A stretch of DNA of 64,000 nucleotides from the NCBI RefSeq assembly GCF_900177675.1, contig NZ_FXWM01000002.1:283501-347500 (forward strand). Direction: 5' to 3'. Within the stretch, counting starts at the first letter, position 1. Every line of letters starts with the position of its first letter. A model generated the notes under the pieces. The model had not been told where the DNA came from. It saw only the letters and a list, made by a program, of their open reading frames with translations, and did no database searches. A program made the position numbers and the translations under genes. This stretch comes from Bacillus sp. OV166. GTDB taxonomy: Bacteria > Bacillota > Bacilli > Bacillales > Cytobacillaceae. Shown piece after piece: positions 16,824 to 24,771 of the stretch.

Positions 16824-17396
16824 TTATTTATACGGAGATGAAAACTCTTCTTTTAATATAGAGTACATCTTTAAATCTTGGTGTTTTCCTTTTACGAACA
16901 TTCCTTTTCTAATTGTACCTTCAAAAGACATTCCTACCTTTTCCATTACTCGTTGTGAACCAATGTTTTCTACAAAGCATCTCGTCTAAATACGAATTAA
17001 ATCCATTTTTTCAAACCCAAATTTTATGATTTCATTTGCGGCTTCAGTCGTTATACCCTTTCCCCAATATTCTTGAGAAATGACATATCCGATTTCGGCA
17101 CTTTTATGAATTAGTTGCCACCAAACAAAATCAATAGTCCCGATAAATTTTCCATTTTTTTTATATTCTATCCCCCATGGAGCCACTTTCTTTTTTTCAT
17201 ATTGGCTTAATACAAATTCGACAAACTCTTTTGTGTCTGATAATGTTCGGTGAGTATTCCAAGTTACATATTTTGATACTTCTTGATTCGAACCATATGA
17301 ATACATATCTTCTACGTCTTCTAAAGTTATTTTTCTAAGAACAAGACGTTCTGTTTCTAAAACAGGTAACTTACCGTATATTTTTTCAATCTCCAT
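16824..17396 (-). pseudogene. RimJ/RimL-type GNAT acetyltransferase with a nonsense codon
   Basis: ATG at 17396 follows AGAGGTGGTTTT and encodes MEIEKIYGKLPVLETERLVL, then EIGYVISQEYWGKGITTEAA (the acetyl-CoA site). At 16986 the codon after LIRI is TAG. The same frame continues TRCFVENIGSQRVMEKVGMS ... ILKEEFSSPYK to a natural stop at 16824. In relatives this spot reads I-x-A-R-C, so a CAG to TAG change is likely. Full length would be about 190 residues. Readthrough is possible but not expected. Confidence 0.82.
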
Positions 17397-17555
17397 AAAA
17401 CCACCTCTATTTTGGTAATTATTCCTATTATATATGATTTTCAAAATATAAAGAGAAAGTAGCATTCATTTTGGAAATGAACACTACCTTTAAAAAAATT
17501 GCTATTTTATTTGTTGTTTAATAGGCGAAGTGACAGGGGTGATAAAATGACCTTA

Positions 17556-17589
17556 GAAAAGACGTGTGAATTGGCACACTTCTTTTTCT
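17556..17589 (+). terminator. hairpin terminator
   Basis: AAGACGTGTG and CACACTTCTTTTTC. A 17-codon ORF with ATG at 17547 runs through it but is probably incidental. Confidence 0.55.
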
Positions 17590-17727
17590 TTATTTTCTAA
17601 GGTTTTTCATCATTTTGATTGGTTATTGACATAACAATTTGCCTCATTTTTTTTTAGGACAACATTTGTTGAACTCTTAAAAAAGAATGACAAATTGACT
17701 GCCAAATAAAAATCAAGCAATAAATGG

Positions 17728-17733
17728 TATAAT
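17728..17733 (+). promoter_or_regulatory. extended -10 promoter element for the 25-residue peptide
   Basis: TGGTATAAT is an extended -10 (TGnTATAAT) 33 bases before the start codon. The TTGACT at 17695 lies 27 bases upstream of it, too far for a normal -35. Confidence 0.5.
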
Positions 17734-17765
17734 AGATATTCATAAAGGCAGAGGAGGAATTTATT

Positions 17766-17843
17766 TTGAATCTACTAGAAACCATCCTTATTTCGGTGAT
17801 TGGAATTATGGCAGCGATTGGAATTAGAGCAAATTTGGAATAA
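17766..17843 (+). CDS. 25-residue membrane peptide
   Basis: TTG start at 17766 after GAGGAGGAATTTATT. The peptide MNLLETILISVIGIMAAIGI plus RANLE is a single hydrophobic helix. It is followed at once by a terminator-like hairpin (ACAGCAA...TTGCTGTCTTTT), so promoter, strong ribosome site, ORF and terminator form a complete small unit. Similar in layout to small regulatory or toxin peptides; no family recognised. Confidence 0.5.
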   Translation: MNLLETILISVIGIMAAIGIRANLE

Positions 17844-18005
17844 ACAGCAAAAGATCTCAGAGTTGCTGTCTTTTGATTGGATAGACAAAGTACGGCAATA
17901 GGGAACTTTTATAGGAGTAAATCCTTTTCCTAATTGAGCTAACGGGGCAGTATTGTTGAAAAAGGAAATAGCTAAAAATTTGATGACAGACATGAGTTAA
18001 ATAAG

Positions 18006-18354
18006 GTGATAAAAGGTTTCGGAGGAATATTTTGGAGAACTAAGAATCTTGAAGTTATAAAAAAATGGTACAGTGAAGTGTTGAAGATTGAAATAGAAAA
18101 TTGGAATGGGACTGTGATAAAACCCCAATTAGGAAATGAAACTATCTTTTCTTTCTTTACCGAGAATGACAGTTATTTTCCAACAGAACAACAAGTGATG
18201 TTAAATTTCCAAGTACATAATCTAAACGAGACTATTAAGCATCTTGAACATATTGGTGTACCTCTTTGTAAAGAAAAAAGAGATTAGTGAATTTGGAAAG
18301 TTTATTTGGATTGAAGATCCAGAAGGTCGACTGGTCGAGCTTTGGGAGAAATAG
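18006..18354 (+). pseudogene. VOC-family (glyoxalase-like) protein, frameshifted near the 3' end
   Basis: GTG start at 18006, then FGGIFWRTKNLEVIKKWYSE ... HLEHIGVPLCKEK. The frame stops at 18287, but the next frame continues EISEFGKFIWIEDPEGRLVE with LWEK and a stop at 18354, the conserved VOC C-terminus with its metal-ligand Glu. One indel near 18280 (a run of A) explains it. Full length would be about 115 residues. Confidence 0.78.
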
Positions 18355-18424
18355 CGAGTTGTAATTCATTTGTTATTGAGCTACCTTGTGCTTGAGTTTA
18401 ATAAAGGAGCTGCGGCGGCAGCTG

Positions 18425-18571
18425 CATAATAAATGGTTTGCCGGCTACTTTTCTTACCATCAACCCAAATATGCACTAGTTACGGTTAATTAGGATGTGA
18501 CTGGCAACGAAAAAGGGGCTTATCAGTTGTTTTCCGAAAGGGTTAAAATGCTTTATGAAAGGTATCAGTAA
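18425..18571 (+). pseudogene. C-terminal remnant of a penicillin-binding protein (PbpI-like)
   Basis: One frame reads NKWFAGYFSYHQPKYALVTV-N-stop-DVTGNEKGAYQLFSER and ends YERYQ. WFAGYF and PKYALVTVN-x-DV are the C-terminal strands of a class B transpeptidase domain, where the stop replaces an expected Leu. It lies just upstream of yrrS, the position of pbpI (yrrR) in Bacillus subtilis. Everything 5' of it is gone, replaced by a GCTGCGGCGGCAGC hairpin repeat. Confidence 0.65.
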
Positions 18572-18676
18572 ATAGATATAAGGTACCAAAATGTGGAATA
18601 TTGTGATAAAATACTTCAAGTTTTTCACCACACGTGGTAGAATGGTGACATTCTCGGTTTTGGGAGAGTGGTTATT

Positions 18677-19321
18677 TTGAATAATTTTAAAGGCAATTCA
18701 CGTGCAACGTCCAGAGCAAAAAGAAAAAAAACCAATTTCATTTTAAACGGATCAATTGTAATCGTACTTATACTTATTGCATTTGTTTCGTATTCGATTT
18801 TTTCGTCGGGAGATAACAAGGCAGCATCCCAAAAAAGTGTTCAAGCCTCATCCGAAAAACAATCGGATCACAACATAAAGAAGGATAAGCCAGCTGCGAA
18901 AAAGAGTTCAACAAGCAATCAAACAAATGACGACTCATCGTCCCAAGATCAAACTCAAAATGATCAAACGAATAGTGATACAGCATCAGCAGGCAATTCA
19001 TCCTCATCTTCTTTGGGTAGCTCGCAGTCAAGTTCAACAACATCACCAGCACCGGAAACACCGGCACAAACGGGTCAGCAGCATATTACAAGCTATGATT
19101 CAAGTTCTCAAGATTGGCAGGAGATGCTGCAGACAATCTCTTCTGCTGCTGGAATAGATCAAAGCAATATGATTGTATGGTTTTTAGGGAGCGACAAAAG
19201 CAACCCAGGCGGCTCAGTCGGGACTGTATCAGCAAAAGCAAAAGGCTCGCAAAAATATCGTGTGTATCTCCAATGGGATGGCTCAGGCTATAAAGCAACA
19301 AAAGTTGAACCAGCTTCATAA
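18677..19321 (+). CDS. yrrS: YrrS-like DUF1510 membrane-anchored protein
   Basis: A TTG start at 18677 gives 214 residues beginning MNNFKGNSRATSRAKRKKTN, in line with YrrS; an upstream in-frame GTG at 18668 is the alternative. One membrane segment (about 21-43), then a long Ser/Gln/Asn/Lys-rich linker (50-140), then the DUF1510 domain (SSQDWQEMLQTISSAAGIDQ, NMIVWFLGSDKSNPG, YRVYLQWDGSGY). YrrS is made with the sporulation penicillin-binding protein PbpI in B. subtilis. Here the upstream pbpI survives only as a fragment, so yrrS is orphaned. Confidence 0.85.
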   Translation: MNNFKGNSRATSRAKRKKTNFILNGSIVIVLILIAFVSYSIFSSGDNKAASQKSVQASSEKQSDHNIKKDKPAAKKSSTSNQTNDDSSSQDQTQNDQTNSDTASAGNSSSSSLGSSQSSSTTSPAPETPAQTGQQHITSYDSSSQDWQEMLQTISSAAGIDQSNMIVWFLGSDKSNPGGSVGTVSAKAKGSQKYRVYLQWDGSGYKATKVEPAS

Positions 19322-19356
19322 AAAGGGAAATAGGATGTACCTAAGGGACATCCTCA

Positions 19357-19386
19357 GGCTGTCGAGAAACACTCGACAGCCTTTTA
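19357..19386 (+). terminator. terminator after yrrS
   Basis: GGCTGTCGAG and CTCGACAGCC around AAACA, followed by TTTTATTT. Confidence 0.85.
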
Positions 19387-19445
19387 TTTCACTTATTTTC
19401 TTTAATAATTTACCGCGTTAATTTGTTATAATATATATATATCAA

Positions 19446-19718
19446 ATGCGGTCCAAAAATAAAGTAAAAGTAGTGACACGTCATGTTTGGGAAGAGCACA
19501 AGGAAAAAGTAAGATTAAACCGGTTTTCTAAATCAGGAAGGATGCATAATAAATTCAGAAAAGAAAAAATTGAGCGAAGCTTTGCAGATTCAAAAGTTCT
19601 GCATGGGCTTCGCTATTGCCGATTACGGGGATTAAAGAATGCAAGTGCGCAGGACCTTCTAGCTGCCGCTTCTCAGAACATGAAAATGATTGCCACACAC
19701 CTAGCAAAGCTAGGTTAA
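19446..19718 (+). pseudogene. C-terminal fragment of an IS1182-family transposase
   Basis: 90 codons matching the end of IS1182-type DDE transposases: EKIERSFADSKVLHGLRYCR holds the catalytic Glu region, followed by LRGLKNASAQDLLAAASQNM. Compare ETIERVFADAKEKHGMR in the intact element at 58312-59682. The first two catalytic Asp regions are missing. A dead fragment of a different copy. Confidence 0.82.
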
Positions 19719-19870
19719 GTGTAGGCAATCTTTATTAATACACATTCACAACACAGGATTTTAAGAGAGGATGCAGTACATACTGCACCTTGATTCGGGA
19801 CGGAGTTGTGTGGAAGAGTCCCATTTGATCTTTGTTCAGCATTCGGCGCTTTAATGGAGTAACGAAAAGG

Positions 19871-19909
19871 AGCCCAATTTCTCTATTATAATATAGAGGA
19901 ATTGGGCTT
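19871..19909. repeat. long hairpin
   Basis: AGCCCAATTTCTCTAT and ATAGAGGAATTGGGCT pair with one mismatch around a TATA-rich loop. Terminator-like but without a clear T-run. Confidence 0.55.
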
Positions 19910-20076
19910 ATTAATATTCGATTTTCCTTAACGTTGTAAATCCGCATTTTCCTGACACTACCCCTGGAAGTAAAAATGGAGTAAGTAGATACTTGTCAAA
20001 ACACAAAAGGGGAGCACATCTTCACGCATATGGTTCATTAAAAACAACAATATGCTTTTGAATATTGTTACAACGA

Positions 20077-20122
20077 AAGACGATTAGCCTTACTTCTGTA
20101 GGAAGTAAGGCTAATCGTCTTT
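20077..20122. terminator. 18-base-pair hairpin upstream of the ZIP gene
   Basis: AAGACGATTAGCCTTACTTC and GAAGTAAGGCTAATCGTCTT around TGTAG, with T-rich flanks on the plus side. Confidence 0.7.
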
Positions 20123-20203
20123 GATTTTAGGTTAATTGAAACCTGTCTTTTTTACAGTGGTTGTACATATAATGCAATAAAAAATGATTAAAGGTGGTTT
20201 TAT

Positions 20204-20929
20204 GTGGGGACTAATTTAGGAATAATTATGAGTGCATTATGTACTGCGGTTGGAGCGGTGCCTGCTTTGTTATTAAACAATGTATCGCACCGCGTTAAGG
20301 ATAATTTATTGGCATATAGTGCAGGGATTATGGTTGCAGCGTCTACCTATGCATTAATTCCTTCTACCTTAAAGCTTTCAAACATGTTCGTATTAACTTT
20401 AGGGATTTTACTCGGGACAGCTATGCTTACCATATTAGAAATTATCTTACCACATGAAGAAGTTGACCATTCAACCCATGGTTCTGGACAAGCAAGGCCA
20501 CTTCTATTAATAGCTGCTATGGCTATACATAATATACCAGAGGGACTGTCAGTAGGAGTCAGCTATGCTAGTAAATATGAGGGTTTAGGATCCCTTGTTT
20601 CCTTTTCAATTGGACTTCAAAATATACCGGAAGGATTTCTTGTATGCTTATTTTTAGTTTCTAATCGTATTCCTAAAGTACAAGCTTTTTTATATACTGC
20701 TTTTACAGGAGCTATTGAGTTTGTATCAGCTTTTCTTGGAATCAATTTAACTGACCAATTCCTTAATATCGTACCATATGGACTAGCATTTGCAGCCGGA
20801 GCCATGCTTTTTGTTGTGTATAAAGAGTTAATTCCTGAAAGCCATGGAGATGGAAACGAACGATCGGCAACCTTTTCTTTTGTCATGGGACTATTAACGA
20901 TGATTTTTATTATTGAGTTGTCAATCTAA
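20204..20929 (+). CDS. ZIP-family divalent metal transporter
   Basis: 241 residues with about seven or eight membrane segments. The ZIP metal-site motifs are present: HNIPEGLSVGVSYA (about 107-120), NIPEGFLVCLFL (about 140-151) and the later KELIPESHGDG. A short His-rich loop (HEEVDHSTHGSG, about 84-95) lies between the third and fourth segments, as usual. ZIP proteins import zinc, iron or manganese into the cytoplasm. GTG start at 20204 after AAAGGTGG. Its last 20 bases overlap the end of the converging IS21-type gene, so that IS remnant abuts it. Confidence 0.9.
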   Translation: MGTNLGIIMSALCTAVGAVPALLLNNVSHRVKDNLLAYSAGIMVAASTYALIPSTLKLSNMFVLTLGILLGTAMLTILEIILPHEEVDHSTHGSGQARPLLLIAAMAIHNIPEGLSVGVSYASKYEGLGSLVSFSIGLQNIPEGFLVCLFLVSNRIPKVQAFLYTAFTGAIEFVSAFLGINLTDQFLNIVPYGLAFAAGAMLFVVYKELIPESHGDGNERSATFSFVMGLLTMIFIIELSI

Positions 20930-21944
20930 ATTTGGGACGGGTCGCCAAACCTTTAGTTGTCTCATTCAATCCTTTTTTATAGTGTTCTAACTTCATATGT
21001 GCCTCAGCTTTTCCTGTTAAAAGAGGGTGCTTCGCTATGCACTCAAATTCATCAAATATCTCTAAATGATGATCTAAGGTTTCTTTTATCTTCACTTGTT
21101 TATTTGCAAATCTGAATGGTACAGAATACCGTTTCCCTTTGTAAGAGACGAATGAATCTCTGCTAACTTCTCGTATTTCCCAATGTGAAATTGGAAAAGA
21201 GGGCTTCATGTTTGAGTTGCCTAAGTATTTCTGTTCTATCTCAAATCTCTTCAATGGTGACTCATTTGTTGTACCGTTTAGTTTTTTATTTGCAGTCTTA
21301 TCTAGCCATAATCTAACATTCTCATTCAATGAGTGTAGTGTGGGTTGATGTTTGCGTTTCATAAAATTTTTCCTTAAATAACCAACAACGTTCTCAACTT
21401 TTCCTTTTGTTTGAGGTCTACTTGGTTTACATGCCTTCGGCACTATTCCATAGTAGGCAAGGAAATCCTCAAACTTTCTATTAAATCGTATCTCAACAGG
21501 GGTATGTTTGATTACTGCTGTTTTCATATTGTCATAGAGTATTTGCTCAGGTACTCCATTAAAATATGAGAATGCATTCATATGACATTTCATTAGAGTT
21601 TCTAAATCCATACTGATAGTAAACTCGATGTATTTCATCCTTGAATAACCTAGAACCATAACAAAGGCATAAACTTCTTTTATCTCTCCATCAACATCAT
21701 ATTTTCCTACATGAGCCCAATCCATCTGAGCCTGTTTTCCTGGAGGCGTCTCAAACCGTAAGGTTGCTTGTTTCTTTGGACTTTCTCTAAAAGGTCTTAC
21801 AAAATCCCTTAAAATAGTTAACTTCCCTGTGTAACCAAGAGCTTCAATCTCATCTAGTAAAACCTCACAGTTAGTAGTTCCTTCTTTTACCCTTTGCAAA
21901 ATATATGGCTTATAAGGATCTAATTTACTGCCTTTCGTGTCCAC
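20910..21944 (-). mobile_element. IS21-family transposase IstA, N-terminus missing
   Basis: 344 codons of an IstA-type integrase/transposase. The catalytic triad is visible as QMDWAHVG, ILYDNMKTAV and KGKVENVVGYL, followed by the beta-barrel domain (SFVSYKGKRYSVPFRFANKQ). The N-terminal helix-turn-helix, about 60-100 residues in complete IstA, is largely absent, and no istB ATPase gene follows, so the element is not autonomous. The 5' side cuts into a GNAT gene remnant; the 3' end runs into the ZIP gene. Confidence 0.85.
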
Positions 21945-21963
21945 CTTCTTTTTAGCGGGTTGA

Positions 21964-22225
21964 TTCAGTCGTAGCTTGTGGCCTAGGTGTTTTAGAAGAT
22001 GAATACATAGGATTATTTGATATTGTAACGCATGAAAAATATAGGAACAAAGGTTATGGAGCCAAATTAATTAGATATTTGATATATTTGATACAGTGGG
22101 GTAAAGAAAATGGGGCTAAGAATGCCTATCTTCAAGTTGAATTAAATAATATTCCTGCATTAAACCTTTATTATAAATTGGGATTTAAAGAACAATACAG
22201 ATATTGGTATAGAGTTAAAAAATAA
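21964..22225 (+). pseudogene. C-terminal part of a GNAT acetyltransferase
   Basis: One plus-strand frame reads VVACGLGVLEDEYIGLFDIV, then HEKYRNKGYGAKLIRYLIYL (acetyl-CoA loop) and ALNLYYKLGFKEQYRYWYRV-KK to a stop. The N-terminal half is missing because the IS21 remnant joins directly upstream. Confidence 0.8.
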
Positions 22226-22246
22226 AGGTGTGATCTTCCGCAATCG

Positions 22247-22281
22247 GGCGCATTTCTGTAGCAAGAAATGCGCCTTCTTTA
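22247..22281. terminator. terminator within a dispersed intergenic repeat
   Basis: GGCGCATTTCT and AGAAATGCGCC followed by TTCTTT. Part of the repeat family also seen at 16667 and 15867. Confidence 0.75.
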
Positions 22282-22318
22282 TGAATTGGGCCAGATTGTT
22301 GAATAAAAGAAGTAAATA

Positions 22319-22720
22319 TTAAAAAGCAAAAGAAACTTCTGTCATAATTGGTATGCTCATTTTACTGTTATAACAAGTTCTTGTATGAATTGCGGACAGA
22401 ACGGGAAGCCTTGTCGCAGATAAACCGCGTTTATCATGAGCGATTAAATAAATGGCTAAAAACCACTTAGTTAAGTCCGTTCTTGTTTTTTCCATCACGG
22501 TTCCAACGGTAACAGTGGCTTGATAACGGCATTTTTTGCATTCATAAAGCCTTTTCTTACGCGTTTTCGTCTCAAAATAAGCATCATGACTGCATTTCTC
22601 ACAACAATAGCCGTTCGACCATTTCAATGAAAATAGATGGTCATGACAAGCCTCCTGAGTTGAAAACTGTTTTTGGAAAGAAATCAAACTCATTTGTTGG
22701 TATTTGGTCATTTTAAACAC
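22319..22720 (-). pseudogene. IS1595-family (ISXO2-like) transposase N-terminal fragment
   Basis: The start carries the zinc ribbon of IS1595 transposases: GYCCEKCSHDAYFETK and YECKKCRYQATVTVGTVMEK, then WFLAIYLIAHDKRGLSA. After that the sequence leaves the family (RLPVLSAIHTRTCYNSK), and the DDE domain is absent. Truncated and inactive. Confidence 0.82.
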
Positions 22721-22845
22721 CCTTTCAAGAAACGTTTGTTTTTATCCATTATAAAGATGGAATAGAAATAATATTTCTTCACAATTTAAGATTTTTGTTG
22801 GAAAGGTCATAAACCTACTATAAAGTCATGGTTCAAAAGGGAATA

Positions 22846-23463
22846 TTATGTTCTTTGTAAATGACTCTTTTTTCGTTCCCCCCTTTTTTGCCAAAAAATA
22901 ATTGAAACAATTACAACAACAAAAATCCCTAATGCAAACATATACATACTATATTTGGATACGTACTCGTGAACAATTTTCCATTGTGGACCAAGAAAAT
23001 TTCCTAGCGTAATAAAAGTAATACACCATAATGCCGCACCTGTAAAAGCAAATAAAGAGAACCTTTTGATTGAATAGCCATTTATGCCAGCAAGATAGGC
23101 AGTAATATGACGCACGCCAGGAATAAAGTATCCAATAATAAGCAAATACGGTCCTAACTTAGAATATAATTTTTTTGTTTTAACTATTCTAGGTTCCGTT
23201 ATATGGATTTTTGGACCGAACTTGCGTAAAAAAGGCAGACCTAATTTCATTCCTAAAAAGTAACTAAGGGAGATTCCTACACACGTTCCTATTAATGCAA
23301 ACAAAATTGAGGGTAGAAAAGACATTCTACCTTGATAGATATTATAACCGACAAATGTAAGAAGAACTTCGTCCGGTAAAGGCAATCCAATAATCCCGCC
23401 AACTAACGCGATAAAGATGCCGAAATATCCGAAATGCTCGATAAGATAATTAAAATGCTGCAT
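22846..23463 (-). CDS. DedA-family membrane protein (copy 1)
   Basis: 205 residues. DedA/SNARE-associated features: the N-terminal GGIIGLPLPDEVLLTFVGY, the re-entrant helix GTCVGISLSYFLGMKLGLPF and GYFIPGVRHITAYLAGINGY with the conserved Arg-His. DedA proteins are proton-linked membrane proteins; some recycle undecaprenyl phosphate or phosphatidylethanolamine across the membrane. The C-terminus is basic (KRGERKKSHLQRT). A second DedA lies at 38427-39035. Confidence 0.9.
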   Translation of the reverse strand: MQHFNYLIEHFGYFGIFIALVGGIIGLPLPDEVLLTFVGYNIYQGRMSFLPSILFALIGTCVGISLSYFLGMKLGLPFLRKFGPKIHITEPRIVKTKKLYSKLGPYLLIIGYFIPGVRHITAYLAGINGYSIKRFSLFAFTGAALWCITFITLGNFLGPQWKIVHEYVSKYSMYMFALGIFVVVIVSIIFWQKRGERKKSHLQRT

Positions 23464-23682
23464 GATGATTCCTCTTCTTTCAATGATTACAGGATGTTTT
23501 ATAAGCCGTTTAATTAACAGACTTCCTCAAGTTGGCTTAGTTTTGTCCCTACTTCTAAAGTTATTCTCACATTAGCCTTTCAAAACACATTTTAATTGTG
23601 GTAGCGTCTTCATTGTAGGGAGTAAAGAAAAATGGGAATAATAATAAAGCTATTCCATATTCGTATGAATGGGAGGCTTAAG

Positions 23683-24240
23683 ATGCACGAGATAGAGTTT
23701 ATTAAACAATTTATCAAGCATCCAAGAACAGTTGGTGCTGTTATACCTAGCTCTAAACAACTTGCTAAACAAATGATTGCACCTATCCAATTTGCTAATG
23801 CTAAAAGTATTGTCGAATATGGGCCAGGTACTGGGATTTTTACTGAACAGCTCATTGAACATAAAGAGGATAAGACTGTATTGTTAGTAATTGAATCCAA
23901 CGAAGGATTTTATGATACATTGAAGGATAGATACTGCGGTTTCCGAAATGTACACATTATCCATGACTCCGCTGAAAGAATAGATCGTTATATCCAAGAA
24001 TATCAAGTTTCAAAGGTGAATTACATTGTCTCAGGATTGCCTTTTACGAGCTTACCTATCAGTGTTTCTAAAAATATTTTAATGAAAACTAAGGATATAT
24101 TGGAAAATAAAGGAGAGTTCATTACTTTCCAGTATAGCCAATTTAAGAAAGAGTTCTTCGAATCCTTCTTCACTCATATTGAGGTGAAAAAGGTACATTG
24201 GAATGTTCCTCCTGCATATGTATTTATTTGTCGGGCATAA
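23683..24240 (+). CDS. SAM-dependent methyltransferase (rRNA-dimethylase/phospholipid-methylase type)
   Basis: ATG at 23683, after GGGAGGCTTAAG, gives 185 residues; the upstream ATG at 23632 lacks a ribosome site. The SAM site is SIVEYGPGTGIFTEQLIEHK (about residues 43-62), then the acidic LLVIESNEGFYD and the catalytic-loop-like VSGLPFTSLPIS. This layout is shared by KsgA-like enzymes and bacterial phospholipid N-methyltransferases (PmtA). The substrate is uncertain. It is divergent from the DedA gene, which might favour a membrane-lipid role. Confidence 0.8.
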   Translation: MHEIEFIKQFIKHPRTVGAVIPSSKQLAKQMIAPIQFANAKSIVEYGPGTGIFTEQLIEHKEDKTVLLVIESNEGFYDTLKDRYCGFRNVHIIHDSAERIDRYIQEYQVSKVNYIVSGLPFTSLPISVSKNILMKTKDILENKGEFITFQYSQFKKEFFESFFTHIEVKKVHWNVPPAYVFICRA

Positions 24241-24490
24241 CATTGAAAGCCACCAAAATGAGAATTAAGTCGTTAGGTACCTTTATAACTGTTGTTTGAG
24301 TAACTTTTTTCAAATTCTTCGATTCCAAGTAACAATATGTTCATTTTCTTTAGCACTTGCGGTTTTATTGAGTCAGCATAAAAGTAGGATTTGGTTTGGT
24401 TTAAGTCATCTCAAGTATTCAATCCAGTTATTTTCAATTTGCAGTGTAACTCCAAAAAAAGAGCAAACCATTTGATCTGCTCTTTTCTTT

Positions 24491-24770
24491 TCACTGATTT
24501 ATTACAGTAGGATTTACCTTGTTTGGAATCATTTTTTGTTTCATTGCTTTTCTCATTGTCAAATAACGAGCAGCGAAATAAGAACCCAATACATAGATAA
24601 CTGCTAGTGCTTGGAAAGATAGTGTCTTTACGGTAGGGAATATACAGAACCAGACTCCCGCCCAATTAGGAATATTAATATTGATGGAAGCGGTACTTAT
24701 CCAACCAGCAAGAAGCAGTTTAATAAGAGTTCCATTTAAAAAGGAACCGCGATAGGCGATTCCTAAGATT
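24491..24770 (-). pseudogene. C-terminal fragment resembling an FTR1/EfeU-type permease
   Basis: A frame on the minus strand reads YRGSFLNGTLIKLLLAGWIS, NIPNWAGVWFCIFPTVKTLS and ALAVIYVLGSYFAARYLTMR, ending in TVINQ. The W-x-G-x-x-F-x-I-F-P-T-x-x-T pattern and final membrane segment match the C-terminus of iron-permease-family proteins. The rest of the gene is gone; the fragment begins next to the stop of the DUF347 fusion gene. Confidence 0.55.
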
Positions 24771-24771
24771 A

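Noticed and set aside
17695..17733. TTGACT and TATAAT as a standard promoter pair
   Set aside because: The 27-base spacing is too long; only the extended -10 is credible.
19735..19947. 70-codon minus-strand ORF
   Set aside because: It crosses a long hairpin, has no ribosome site and no family pattern.
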